The notes under the pieces: model-generated
What the model was told of the DNA's origin: nothing
Seen by the model: the letters and a program-made list of their open reading frames with translations, nothing else
Databases searched by the model: none
Translations under genes and position numbers: made by a program
Part shown: positions 24,552 to 33,062 of the stretch, piece after piece
Position numbering within the stretch: position 1 is the stretch's first letter
How the letters are laid out: each line of letters starts with the position of its first letter
From: an uncultured Burkholderiales bacterium
Lineage (GTDB): Bacteria > Pseudomonadota > Gammaproteobacteria > Burkholderiales > Burkholderiaceae_C
DNA length: 38,755 nucleotides
Reading direction: 5' to 3'
Assembly (NCBI GenBank): GCA_903831655.1
Contig: CAIKYO010000053.1
Location: 1 to 38,755 of the forward strand

Positions 24552-24568
24552 TGGCACCAAGATTGCAT
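24552..24568 (+). promoter_or_regulatory. Sigma-54 (RpoN) promoter of the BMP-type importer operon
   Basis: TGGCACC-AAGA-TTGCAT at 24552-24568 matches the sigma-54 consensus TGGCACG-N4-TTGCW at all but one base, with the invariant GG (24553-24554) and GC (24565-24566) ten bases apart. The predicted start near 24578 is 30 bases before the ATG at 24608. This predicts activation under nitrogen limitation through an enhancer-binding protein. Confidence 0.7.
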
Positions 24569-24607
24569 TAACCTAGTATTGAAGAATTCACACAGGCGTA
24601 TTTACAA

Positions 24608-26140
24608 ATGACCGCACGATTGGAGCTAACGTCGATTACCAAGCGTTACCCCTCTGTCATTGCCAATGATGGCATTTCTTTGAAAGTCGAGCCTGGGCAA
24701 ATTCACGCTGTTTTAGGTGAAAACGGTGCTGGTAAATCAACCCTGATGAAAATCATTTACGGGGCTGTCACGCCTGATGAGGGCCGCATGGCCTTGAATG
24801 GCCAAGAGGTTCACATCAAAAATCCTGCTCAAGCCCGCGCTTTAGGGGTGAGCATGGTGTTTCAGCATTTCAGCTTGTTTGAGAACTTCACGGTCGCCCA
24901 AAACGTTTGGCTTGGATTGGATCAGTCCTTGGATTTGAAGGCCGTGACGAGTTTGATCCATGAAAAAGCCGCTGCCTACGGTCTGGATATTGAGCCCTCT
25001 CGGGTGGTGCACTCCTTGAGTGTCGGTGAAATGCAAAGGGTGGAGATCATCAGAGCATTGCTCACCAATCCACAGTTGTTGATTTTGGATGAGCCCACGT
25101 CTGTTTTGACCCCTCAAGCTGTGGACAAGCTGTTTGAAGTGCTTCAAAAGATCGCCTCTGAAGGCTGCAGCATCTTGTACATCAGTCACAAATTAGATGA
25201 GATCCGGCAATTGTGTTCTGCCTGCACCGTGCTCAGGGCTGGGCGGGTCACAGGTTTTTGCAATCCTCAATTCGAGAGCAACGACTCTTTGAGTCGTTTG
25301 ATGATTGGGGCAGAAGTTCCCACCTTGGTTAAAACTCAAAATACAAGTGGTCTTTTGGCGCTCAAAGTCTCCGACCTATCCTTGCCAAGTACCGAGCCTT
25401 TCGGGGTTGATTTGTCCCACATTGATTTGAGTTTGCACGCTGGTGAAGTGGTGGGCATTGCGGGCGTATCGGGAAACGGGCAGGGCGAGTTTTTGCAAGC
25501 GCTCTCAGGTGAGGATCGTCGTGCGCCCTCAACATCCATCTCCATTTTCAATGCCTCAGTGGGAGCACTTGACCCCAACGCGCGTCGTGATTTGGGGCTT
25601 CATTTTGTGGCTGAGGATCGTTTGAACAGAGGTGTCGTGGCTCAAATGAGTCTGGAAGACAACATGCTCCTGACCAGACGGGAAAGTGTTGGGAGCAACT
25701 GGCTGGGTTGGATTGACAAAGGGCGCCTCAGGGAACAGACCCAAGAGATCATTCGCCGCTTTAACGTGAAGGCGCCGGGTGCCCAAGCGCGTGCGAGTTC
25801 TTTGTCCGGCGGAAATTTACAAAAATACATTGTGGGTCGTGAAATCGACGCGAACCCCAAGGTTTTAATCGTCTCTCAGCCCACTTGGGGTGTGGATGTG
25901 GGCTCATCGATGCAAATTCGCAGTGAGATCATGGCCTTGAAAAACAAAGGTTGTGCGGTCTTGGTGGTCAGTGAAGATCTTGATGAGCTCTTTGAGATGT
26001 GTGACCGTTTGTATGTGATGGCCAAAGGGCGTCTATCCTCGAGCTTGGATCAATCTCAAATGGAGCGTTCAAGGGTGGGTGTTTGGATGAGTGGACTCTG
26101 GGAGGGCAATGATGCAGTGGCGTCTACAAGCGAGGGCTGA
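24608..26140 (+). CDS. ABC transporter ATP-binding protein, nucleoside/BMP type (tandem ATPase)
   Basis: A 510-aa double ATPase of the ribose/nucleoside class. Domain 1 has Walker A 'GENGAGKST' (37-45), signature 'LSVGEMQRVEI' and Walker B 'LLILDEPTSVLTP'. Domain 2 has a degenerate Walker A 'GVSGNGQGEF', signature 'LSGGNLQKYIVGREI' and a degenerate Walker B 'VLIVSQPTWGVDVG', which is normal for this family, where one site is inactive. Relatives are NupO/YufO-type subunits importing nucleosides or purines. It leads a four-gene operon: ATPase, two permeases, lipoprotein receptor. A sigma-54 promoter is seen upstream. Confidence 0.92.
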   Translation: MTARLELTSITKRYPSVIANDGISLKVEPGQIHAVLGENGAGKSTLMKIIYGAVTPDEGRMALNGQEVHIKNPAQARALGVSMVFQHFSLFENFTVAQNVWLGLDQSLDLKAVTSLIHEKAAAYGLDIEPSRVVHSLSVGEMQRVEIIRALLTNPQLLILDEPTSVLTPQAVDKLFEVLQKIASEGCSILYISHKLDEIRQLCSACTVLRAGRVTGFCNPQFESNDSLSRLMIGAEVPTLVKTQNTSGLLALKVSDLSLPSTEPFGVDLSHIDLSLHAGEVVGIAGVSGNGQGEFLQALSGEDRRAPSTSISIFNASVGALDPNARRDLGLHFVAEDRLNRGVVAQMSLEDNMLLTRRESVGSNWLGWIDKGRLREQTQEIIRRFNVKAPGAQARASSLSGGNLQKYIVGREIDANPKVLIVSQPTWGVDVGSSMQIRSEIMALKNKGCAVLVVSEDLDELFEMCDRLYVMAKGRLSSSLDQSQMERSRVGVWMSGLWEGNDAVASTSEG

Positions 26141-27215
26141 GCCATCCACATTTTGGCAAGTGGGATCGGTCGTTTTGGCACTTCTCTTTACGGTTGTGTT
26201 GGGCGTGATCATGTTTGGGGCGCTGGGAAAGGACCCTGTTCAAGCCTTGTTGGTCTTTTTTTGGGAACCCATCAAGTCCTCTTATGCCTTAGGTGAATTG
26301 TTCGTCAAAGCCACTCCACTGCTTTTGATCGCTTTGGGTTTGGGCATTTGTTTCAAGGCCAATGTGTGGAACATTGGCGCAGAGGGTCAGTACGTGATGG
26401 GTGCAATCTTTGCGTCCGGCGTTGCCTTGCAAGCAAGTCCCGAGACTTCGTCATGGATTGTGGTTTTGATATTGCTTGCTGGCACATTGGGCGGCATGCT
26501 TTGGGCAGCAATCGTTGCATGGCTATACGATCGTTTTAATGCCAATGAGATCTTGGTGAGTTTGATGATGGTCTATGTGGCCATCATGGTGCTCAGTTAT
26601 TTGGTCTACGGTCCTTGGAAGGATCCCCATGGTTACAACTTTCCTCAGTCAAAATCCTTTGAGGCGGTAACCCATGTTCCACGTTTAATGTCGGGTTCCC
26701 GGTTGAGCATTGGAACCTTGATTGCTTTGGTTTTGGCGGGTCTGACTTGGGTGTTTTTGAACCGCACCCAGGCCGGCTTTTCGTTGCGAGTGAGTGGAAT
26801 GGCACCCATGGCGGCTAGGCTGAGCGGAATGTCTGCGAAAGCCAACTTGTATTTTGCGCTCCTGTGTTCGGGTGCATTAGCAGGTTTGGCTGGCGCTTTG
26901 GAAGTCAGTGGTCCCATTGGGCAATTGACGCCTTATGTGCCCAGTGGGTATGGTTTTGCAGCCATTATTGTGGTGTTTGTGGGGCGCATGAATCCTTTGG
27001 GGATTGTTTTGTCTTCTTTGCTCATGAGCATGTTCTACATTGGGGGGGAGTTGGCTCAATCTCGACTTGGATTGCCAAAGTCACTTACAGGTGTGTTCCA
27101 AGGACTCCTTCTCTTTTCCTTGCTCACTTGCGACACCTTGATCATGTACCGAATAGAAGGCCCTGGCATTTTTAAGCGCAAAGTTCCTCTTGGCGTCGGT
27201 GTTTCAAAATCATAA
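26112..27215 (+). CDS. ABC transporter permease 1, nucleoside/BMP type
   Basis: An integral-membrane permease of the BPD_transp_2 family with about 8-10 hydrophobic helices. Family blocks include 'ATPLLLIALGLGICFKANVWNIGAEGQYVMGA', here spread over residues 60-100, and 'YDRFNANEILVSLMMVYVA'. I prefer the second of two adjacent ATGs, at 26112, because GGAGG (26101-26105) lies six bases before it; the GTG at 26091 and the ATG at 26109 are alternatives. It overlaps the ATPase gene by 29 bases, consistent with coupled expression. It pairs with the next gene as the heterodimeric channel of the importer. Confidence 0.9.
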   Translation: MQWRLQARAEPSTFWQVGSVVLALLFTVVLGVIMFGALGKDPVQALLVFFWEPIKSSYALGELFVKATPLLLIALGLGICFKANVWNIGAEGQYVMGAIFASGVALQASPETSSWIVVLILLAGTLGGMLWAAIVAWLYDRFNANEILVSLMMVYVAIMVLSYLVYGPWKDPHGYNFPQSKSFEAVTHVPRLMSGSRLSIGTLIALVLAGLTWVFLNRTQAGFSLRVSGMAPMAARLSGMSAKANLYFALLCSGALAGLAGALEVSGPIGQLTPYVPSGYGFAAIIVVFVGRMNPLGIVLSSLLMSMFYIGGELAQSRLGLPKSLTGVFQGLLLFSLLTCDTLIMYRIEGPGIFKRKVPLGVGVSKS

Positions 27216-27228
27216 AAATCGATAGAAC

Positions 27229-28152
27229 ATGGATCTCTACGCATTACTCATCGCTGCCACATTGAACGCAGGAACCGTTTTGGCCTTGGCTGCCTTGGGT
27301 TTGTTGATCAATGAAAAAGCTGGTGTACTTAATTTAGGTGCCGAGGGCATGATGCTTTGCTCGGCAGTTGCTGGGTTCATTTGTGTCGTGCACACGGGTC
27401 ACCAAGTTTTTGGATTCGCGGCTGGTATGTTGGTCGGTGCGTTAATGGCTGGCCTTTTTGGAGCATTGGTGATTGGTTTGAACGCCAATCAGTATGCAAC
27501 GGGCTTGGCTTTGAGTTTGCTGGGATCTGGGCTCTCTGCCTTTGTCGGAGTACCCTATGTTCAGGCCAAATTGCCCAGCAGCAATGGGTTTTCAGTTCCT
27601 CTACTGGATCAAATTCCTTTCATTGGCCCAGCCCTCTTTCAGCACCACCCCTTGGTCTACATCACCATCGCTTTGGCCGCATTGATTGCTTACGTTTTTC
27701 AAAAGACACGCTTTGGGTTGGTCTTGTTGTCTGTTGGAGACTCACCTTCCTCAGCCCATGCCCTTGGGTATCCAGTGCGCTGGATCCGTTGGTGGGCCGT
27801 CGTCGCCGGGGGTGCATTGTGTGGTTTATCAGGCGCTTATTTATCTTTGGTCTACACACCCTTGTGGGTCGAGGGGATGGTAGCGGGTAAGGGATGGATT
27901 GCACTGGCGCTCACAACCTTTGCAACTTGGAGGCCTGGGCGCGTTTTATTGGGTGCCTATTTATTTGGAGGCGTCACGATGCTACAGTATCAACTGCAAG
28001 CTTTGGGACTCGAGGTGCCAAGTCAATTCTTGACGGTCATGCCTTATTTGGCAACGATTCTTGTTTTGGTCTTGATCTCTAGTAACCCCAGATGGATCCG
28101 TTTGAATCGTCCCGCTTCCATTGGACAACCGTTTTTTCCCAACTCTCATTGA
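27229..28152 (+). CDS. ABC transporter permease 2, nucleoside/BMP type
   Basis: A 307-aa membrane permease of the BPD_transp_2 family, shorter than its partner as usual. It begins 'MDLYALLIAATLNAGTVLALAALGLLINEKAGVLNLGAEGMMLC'-like sequence, where the 'NLGAEGMM' block is diagnostic for the second permease of BMP-type importers. 'TRFGLVLLSVGDSPSSAHALGYPV' near residue 165 is the cytoplasmic coupling region. It starts 13 bases after permease 1 and precedes the receptor lipoprotein by 48 bases. Nothing is missing from it. Confidence 0.9.
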   Translation: MDLYALLIAATLNAGTVLALAALGLLINEKAGVLNLGAEGMMLCSAVAGFICVVHTGHQVFGFAAGMLVGALMAGLFGALVIGLNANQYATGLALSLLGSGLSAFVGVPYVQAKLPSSNGFSVPLLDQIPFIGPALFQHHPLVYITIALAALIAYVFQKTRFGLVLLSVGDSPSSAHALGYPVRWIRWWAVVAGGALCGLSGAYLSLVYTPLWVEGMVAGKGWIALALTTFATWRPGRVLLGAYLFGGVTMLQYQLQALGLEVPSQFLTVMPYLATILVLVLISSNPRWIRLNRPASIGQPFFPNSH

Positions 28153-28200
28153 GAGTTTATTTTCTCAACCTAACTTACTTCACTTTAAAGGAAATTGATC

Positions 28201-29340
28201 ATGACCTTGAAATCAAAACGCACATGGCTTCGACTTGGCGCGTTGACGGCCATCTCTTTGGCGTTGCTCACCGCTTGCGGTAAAAAAGAAGAGGCACCCG
28301 CCAAAACTGAGGCTGCCAAGGCTGAGCCTTTGAAGATTGCTTTTGCCTACATTGGTCCCGTCGGTGACGGTGGATGGACCTTTGCCCATGACAATGGTCG
28401 CAAAGCACTCGAAGCTGCGATGGGTGACAAGATCAAGACCACCTTTGTGGAGAACGTGCCCGAGTCTGCAGATGCAGAGCGCGTGATGAAGGACTTGGCA
28501 TCACAAGGCAACAAGTTAATTTTCGGTACCACCTTTGGCTACATGGATCCTATGCTCAAAGTGGCTCAAGACTTCAAAGATGTGAAGTTTGAGCACGCCA
28601 CAGGTTACAAGACCAGTGAGAATTTGCGCACCTATGACAGCCGCACTTATGAGGGTGCCTACATGGCCGGTATCGTTGCCGGTTCAATGACCAAATCCAA
28701 TACCTTGGGTATTGTTGGCTCTGTGCCAATTCCTGAGGTGATCCGAAACATCAATAGCTTTACCATGGGTGCACAGTCAGTCAATCCCAAGGTCAAAACA
28801 AAAGTGGTGTGGGTCAATGAGTGGTTCAATCCACCCAAAGAAACAGAGGCTGCCACCTCTTTGATCAATGGTGGTGCTGATATTTTGTTCCAAAACACAG
28901 ACTCTCCTGCTGTGCTTAAAACTGCAGAAGAAAAAGGCAAGCGTGCCTTTGGTTGGGACTCAGACATGACAGCCTATGGTCCTAAGGCTCATTTGGCTTC
29001 AGCTGTGATCAATTGGGGTCCATACTACATCAAAGCGACCCAAGACTACATGGCTGGCACATGGACCGGTGGAAGCAGTTCATGGTGGGGTGTCAAAGAG
29101 GGCGCCATTGATTTGGTCTCTATTGCATCCGATGTGCCTGACGCTGCTAAAGCCAAAGTTGATGAAGTCAAAAAAGGCTTGAAAGACGGTACCTTCTCCA
29201 TTTGGAAAGGCCCAATCGTTGACAACCAAGGTAAAACCATTTTGGCCAAAGATGAGGTGGCAGATGATAAATTCTTGGGTGGCGTTCACTTCTATGTAAA
29301 AGGTGTTGAGGGCAAAGTTCCAGGCGACGACAAGAAGTAA
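28201..29340 (+). CDS. BMP-family substrate-binding lipoprotein of the purine/nucleoside importer
   Basis: A periplasmic, lipid-anchored receptor. I chose the ATG at 28201 because AAAGGA lies eight bases upstream. The signal sequence ends in a lipobox 'LLTAC' with Cys26, followed by 'GKKEEAP' and a charged linker. The binding domain begins 'LKIAFAYIGPVGDGGWTFAHDNGR', typical of the Bmp/PnrA family, with 'DLASQGNKLIFGTTFGYMD' and 'RTYEGAYMAGIVAGSMTKSN'. PnrA and relatives bind purine nucleosides; some beta-proteobacterial members are linked to urea, xanthine or hypoxanthine-type ligands. The genomic setting favours purine bases or nucleosides. It ends the operon before a strong terminator. Confidence 0.92.
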   Translation: MTLKSKRTWLRLGALTAISLALLTACGKKEEAPAKTEAAKAEPLKIAFAYIGPVGDGGWTFAHDNGRKALEAAMGDKIKTTFVENVPESADAERVMKDLASQGNKLIFGTTFGYMDPMLKVAQDFKDVKFEHATGYKTSENLRTYDSRTYEGAYMAGIVAGSMTKSNTLGIVGSVPIPEVIRNINSFTMGAQSVNPKVKTKVVWVNEWFNPPKETEAATSLINGGADILFQNTDSPAVLKTAEEKGKRAFGWDSDMTAYGPKAHLASAVINWGPYYIKATQDYMAGTWTGGSSSWWGVKEGAIDLVSIASDVPDAAKAKVDEVKKGLKDGTFSIWKGPIVDNQGKTILAKDEVADDKFLGGVHFYVKGVEGKVPGDDKK

Positions 29341-29358
29341 CTCACGCGCACCTGTTAC

Positions 29359-29386
29359 AACAAGGTGTACTGAGATTCACCTTGTT
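29359..29386. repeat. Hairpin downstream of the BMP receptor gene
   Basis: Perfect 9-base arms AACAAGGTG (29359-29367) and CACCTTGTT (29378-29386), loop of 10. No T run follows, so it is more likely a transcript-stabilising or processing structure than a terminator. Confidence 0.5.
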
Positions 29387-29402
29387 TGTGCAACCGCAGT
29401 CA

Positions 29403-29442
29403 AGCCCACGCCATGCAGAAATGCGGGTCGTGGGCTTTTTTT
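29403..29442 (+). terminator. Intrinsic terminator of the BMP importer operon
   Basis: Arms AGCCCACG (29403-29410) and CGTGGGCT (29429-29436), loop of 18, followed at once by a run of T (29436-29442). It lies about 63 bases after the receptor stop codon and separates the importer operon from the deaminase gene. Confidence 0.8.
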
Positions 29443-29519
29443 ATATCAACTGCCACAAGAGATGAGTGTTGAGATTGCATAATAGAGCTACGAATTATTT
29501 TGATCAGGAAGTTTGATTC

Positions 29520-30563
29520 ATGAATGTGTCCTCTCCCCAATCTTTGAGCACTCGGCTTGAGACCCTATTGCGAGGCATGCCAAAAACCGAATTGCACATT
29601 CACATCGAGGGGTCCTTGGAGCCTGAACTCATCTTTGCTTTGGCCAAGAGAAATCAAGTCTCTTTGCCATTTCCCAGTGTCGAGTCGCTCAGGGCTGCCT
29701 ATGACTTCAAAGACTTACAAAGCTTTTTAGATATTTACTACGCCGGTGCTAGCGTGCTCCTCCAAGAAGAGGACTTCTATGACATGACCTTGGCTTATCT
29801 CAAAAGAGCTCACAGTGAAGGGGTGGTGTATGCTGAAATATTCTTCGATCCTCAAACGCATACCCATCGTGGTGTGTCGATGTCGACTGTGATCGCAGGG
29901 ATTGATCGCGCTTGTGTTGATGCAAAAGCCACACTGGGTATTGAGTCAGCTTTGATCCTTTGCTTTTTGAGACACTTGGACGAAGATGACGCTTTGAAAA
30001 CTCTTGAAGAGGCCCTTCCTTATAAGGACCGATTGATCGGTGTTGGATTGGATTCAAGTGAGCTTGGACATCCTCCGGAAAAATTTGCCAGAGTCTTTCT
30101 AAAGGCTCGTTCTTTGGGTTTGAGAGCCGTTGCCCATGCAGGTGAGGAGGGCCCTCCTGCCTACATTTGGGGGGCGCTCAATGCGTTGGGGGCAGAGCGC
30201 ATTGATCACGGAGTGCAGTGCATCCAAGACGAGCAACTCTTGGCTCATCTTAAGCAGACCCGTGTGCCGTTGACCGTTTGCCCATTGTCCAATGTTAAAT
30301 TGTGCGTTTATGAAAACTTATCTCAACACCCCATGAAAAAGCTCTTGGACATGGGGCTGTGCGTCATGGTCAACTCAGACGATCCAGCCTATTTCGGTGG
30401 CTACATCAATGACAACTACATTGAGCTCTTCAAGGCTTTGGAGCTGGATGAGGAAGATGCCATTGCTTTGGCTGCGTGTTCGATTGAGGCAGCATTTGTG
30501 CCCCAGTCAAAGAAGGATCTGTGGATGGGCCAGCTTCACGCATTTCATCAAAGTTTGACTTGA
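29520..30563 (+). CDS. Adenine/adenosine deaminase (Pa0148-type, probably adenine)
   Basis: A 347-aa zinc-dependent deaminase of the ADA family. Metal and catalytic motifs: 'ELHIHIEGSLEPE' (H26, H28), 'AHAGEEGPP', 'RIDHGVQC' and 'NSDDPAYFGGYINDNY'. The text 'VGLDSSELGHPPEKFARVF' and 'VCPLSNVKLCVYENLSQHP' matches the bacterial adenine-deaminase subgroup (Pa0148) more than true adenosine deaminases, so adenine to hypoxanthine plus ammonia is the likely reaction; adenosine remains possible. The product feeds XdhAB. The gene follows the importer terminator and likely has its own promoter; the FAD monooxygenase starts 21 bases later in the same direction. Confidence 0.88.
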   Translation: MNVSSPQSLSTRLETLLRGMPKTELHIHIEGSLEPELIFALAKRNQVSLPFPSVESLRAAYDFKDLQSFLDIYYAGASVLLQEEDFYDMTLAYLKRAHSEGVVYAEIFFDPQTHTHRGVSMSTVIAGIDRACVDAKATLGIESALILCFLRHLDEDDALKTLEEALPYKDRLIGVGLDSSELGHPPEKFARVFLKARSLGLRAVAHAGEEGPPAYIWGALNALGAERIDHGVQCIQDEQLLAHLKQTRVPLTVCPLSNVKLCVYENLSQHPMKKLLDMGLCVMVNSDDPAYFGGYINDNYIELFKALELDEEDAIALAACSIEAAFVPQSKKDLWMGQLHAFHQSLT

Positions 30564-30584
30564 ATGATTTAAGTTAAGTGCTTC

Positions 30585-31805
30585 ATGTCAAATCAACGTG
30601 TCATTGTCGGTGCGGGAATTGGAGGTTTGGGTGCAGCCATTGCCTTGGGGCTAAAGGGGCAGAGCACTGCACTTTTTGAGCGAAGTCCCTTGCATTCAGA
30701 GTTGGGTGCAGGTATTCAGTTGGGACCCAATGCGCTCAGGAGATTACAAGCGTGGGGTTTGATGTCTGAGTTGAAGCGTTATGCGGCAAGCCCAAAGTTC
30801 ATTGAGGTTTTTGACTGGAGTCAAACGAAACCCTTGGCTCGAATGTCACTTGGAGATGATTTCAAGGCGAGATACGGTCTACCTTATTTGAGCATTCACC
30901 GAGCTGATTTGCATGCCGTGCTGTTGGCTCGTTTGCAAGCTGTGGGGCAAACTGAGGTGCGATTGGACTCGCAGCTTGTGTCCCTTGAGCAAAACAATTC
31001 CTCGGATTTGGTGCTGCAATTCAAAAGATCTTCTACTGGTGAATCTCTCCCACAGGTTCAGCCAGAAGCTTTGTTTGCTTGTGATGGCGTCTTTAGTTCA
31101 GTTCGACAAGCGATTTGGCCCCATCGAGTTCTAAAAAATACGGGTCATATCGCATACCGTGCCATGGTCCCACAGCACATGTTGCCTCTCAATTTAAGAA
31201 GTGAGAGTGTTCAAGTTTGGATGGGGCCAGGTGTGCATTGGGTGCAATATCCGGTGAGGGGCGGCGAGTGGCTCAATGTGGTGGTGTTGATGCAGGCAAC
31301 ACATCTCAATGTCGATAGACCACAAAGCCAAGCTGAATGGCAAGCTTCTAGAGATCCGCAACACATTCAAGCTGACTTTGCTCGCGCTTTGTTTCGTGCA
31401 AGCCCCGTCTTGCACGAGATGACCCGTGTGGTGGGCTCTTGGGGTGCGTGGCAGTTGTGGGAAACGGATCCCCTTCGTGGTCCTCACCAAATGGTGCAAG
31501 AGCGTATTGCGCTATTGGGGGACGCTGCTCACCCCATGCTTCCCTATTTGGCTCAAGCTGGTGCCATGGCAATTGAAGATGCGCAGTCTTTGTCTGAGTG
31601 TATGAGTGAGCAAGGTCGAAGCATCGCATTTCGCTTGGATCACTTTGCTCGGTTGCGCTGGCTTAGGAACTCACGTGTTCAAGCCAGAGCTCGCTTGCAA
31701 GCCAAGATCTACCATGCGCCAGGTGTGCTGGGTTGGGCTAGAAATTTCTCACTCAAGACCTTGGGTGAGCGCATCATGCAAATGCCTTGGATCCACGCAG
31801 GGTGA
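30585..31805 (+). CDS. FAD-dependent aromatic-ring monooxygenase
   Basis: A 406-aa class A flavoprotein hydroxylase. The FAD dinucleotide-binding motif 'VIVGAGIGGLGAAIALG' is at the N-terminus, 'HRADLHAVLLARL' follows near 107-119, the DG motif region is 'FACDGVFSSVRQAI', and the second FAD motif is 'IALLGDAAHPMLPYLAQAGAMAIEDAQSL'. The family includes salicylate and 3-hydroxybenzoate hydroxylases and also HpxO, a urate hydroxylase. Overall wording ('GAGIQLGPNALRRLQAWGL') is closer to salicylate-type enzymes. Co-orientation with the adenine deaminase makes a heterocycle substrate conceivable but unproven. It converges with the next gene with a 2-base gap. Confidence 0.8.
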   Translation: MSNQRVIVGAGIGGLGAAIALGLKGQSTALFERSPLHSELGAGIQLGPNALRRLQAWGLMSELKRYAASPKFIEVFDWSQTKPLARMSLGDDFKARYGLPYLSIHRADLHAVLLARLQAVGQTEVRLDSQLVSLEQNNSSDLVLQFKRSSTGESLPQVQPEALFACDGVFSSVRQAIWPHRVLKNTGHIAYRAMVPQHMLPLNLRSESVQVWMGPGVHWVQYPVRGGEWLNVVVLMQATHLNVDRPQSQAEWQASRDPQHIQADFARALFRASPVLHEMTRVVGSWGAWQLWETDPLRGPHQMVQERIALLGDAAHPMLPYLAQAGAMAIEDAQSLSECMSEQGRSIAFRLDHFARLRWLRNSRVQARARLQAKIYHAPGVLGWARNFSLKTLGERIMQMPWIHAG

Positions 31806-31807
31806 AC

Positions 31808-32128
31808 TCAGAGGGACAACTGCCCAAGCCCTTTTCGTTGTCTGGCCTTGAGGCAACCATCGCTGTTGATGGAGAAGGACTGACAAGGGGTCGGGCGAAA
31901 CTCATAGATGGCGCAGTGAACTTTGACTCCCAATTGGCCTTGTAGAGCTGAGCAACGGGGGTTGTGGTGATCGGTGCCTCTCATGCGATAAAGTCCATGC
32001 CCAATGGGCTCTCCCATGGAGTCTGGCGTTTTGCCCCCATTGGATTCCAATTCAGATTCGTCAAAATCAACTCGAAAATTGGCACAACACGCGCCACAAC
32101 TTTGACAATCAAAGGTGAGTTCAGTCAT
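31808..32128 (-). CDS. YkgJ-like CxxCxxxCC cluster-binding protein
   Basis: A small cytoplasmic protein (106 aa) of the zinc- or iron-chelating CxxCxxCC family. The cysteine set begins 'CQSCGACCANF' and continues with 'RCSALQG', 'VHCAIYEFRPTPCQSF' and 'DGCLKAR', consistent with binding of a metal or Fe-S cluster. Function in the family is not settled. The ATG at 32128 overlaps the argF stop in the sequence ATGACTGA; the frame is open a few codons further, but that overlap position is the natural start. It is third in an argD-argF-ykgJ-like operon. Confidence 0.8.
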   Translation of the reverse strand: MTELTFDCQSCGACCANFRVDFDESELESNGGKTPDSMGEPIGHGLYRMRGTDHHNPRCSALQGQLGVKVHCAIYEFRPTPCQSFSINSDGCLKARQRKGLGQLSL

Positions 32129-33062
32129 CAAAGGGTTGCTCACCAAGTAGCAAATATTCCATCAAAGCCTTTTGAACATGCATGCGGTTTTCGGCTTCGT
32201 CCCAAACAACCGATTGAGGTCCATCAATGACCCCAGCGCTCACCTCCTCTCCTCGGTGAGCGGGCAAGCAGTGCATGAACAATGCCTCAGGTTTTGCCTG
32301 GGCCATCATTTCTTCATTGACGCACCAATTGGCAAAAGCGGTTTGTCTTTGTTGATTCTCCGCCTCATAGCCCATGCTGGTCCAAACATCTGTTGTCACC
32401 AAGTCTGCACCCATACAGGCTTGGTGGGGATCAGCAAAGATCTCACAGCTTTGTTTGGAGCTCAGTGCCACGATATCTGGATTGATTTCGTAGCCGGAGG
32501 GTGTGCTCACGTGAATTTTAAAATTCAAGAGTTGAGCAGCTTGTAACCAACTGTTTGCCATGTTGTTACCATCCCCAACCCATGCAACCACTTTGTCCTT
32601 GAAGCATTCCAATGCGCTGCCCCCTTGGCCTCTGTGCTCATACAGGGTGAATAAATCCGCAAAGATTTGGCAGGGGTGAAACTCATTGGTGAGGCCATTG
32701 ATGACGGGTACTCGCGAGTGAGCTGCAAAACGCTCCAAACGATCTTGTCCAAAGGTTCTGATCATGACCAAATCAACCATGCGGCTGATCACGCGTGCAC
32801 TGTCCTCAATGGGCTCACTGCGGCTCATTTGTGAGTCACCTGCCGTCAAGTTAACCACAGAGCCACCCATTTGGTACATGCCAGCCTCAAAACTCACGCG
32901 TGTGCGGGTCGAGGCTTTCTCGAAAATTAGCGCCAAGGTGCGATCCACCAAAGGTTGGTGCTTTTGGTAAGTTTTGAACTTGTGCTTGATGAAGGCAGCT
33001 CTCTTAAAGAGATACTCGTACTCACCCAGGCTCAGATCTGAAAATTGGAGGTAATGTTTCAT
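32121..33062 (-). CDS. argF: Ornithine carbamoyltransferase
   Basis: Converts ornithine and carbamoyl phosphate to citrulline in arginine synthesis. The 313-aa protein carries the carbamoyl-phosphate motif 'STRTR' at 51-55, the 'HPCQ' block ('NEFHPCQIFADLFTLYEH'), the ornithine site 'TDVWTSMG' and the cysteine motif 'HCLPAHRGEEV'. It is complete. The start overlaps the argD stop as ATGA and the stop overlaps the next gene, so three genes are coupled. No carbamate kinase or arginine deiminase is nearby, so an anabolic role is most likely. Confidence 0.96.
   Translation of the reverse strand: MKHYLQFSDLSLGEYEYLFKRAAFIKHKFKTYQKHQPLVDRTLALIFEKASTRTRVSFEAGMYQMGGSVVNLTAGDSQMSRSEPIEDSARVISRMVDLVMIRTFGQDRLERFAAHSRVPVINGLTNEFHPCQIFADLFTLYEHRGQGGSALECFKDKVVAWVGDGNNMANSWLQAAQLLNFKIHVSTPSGYEINPDIVALSSKQSCEIFADPHQACMGADLVTTDVWTSMGYEAENQQRQTAFANWCVNEEMMAQAKPEALFMHCLPAHRGEEVSAGVIDGPQSVVWDEAENRMHVQKALMEYLLLGEQPFDD

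Noticed and set aside
25390-26140. Degenerate second ATPase half of the BMP-type importer as a broken gene
   Set aside because: Altered Walker motifs in one half are normal for this transporter class; the reading frame and signature motif are intact.
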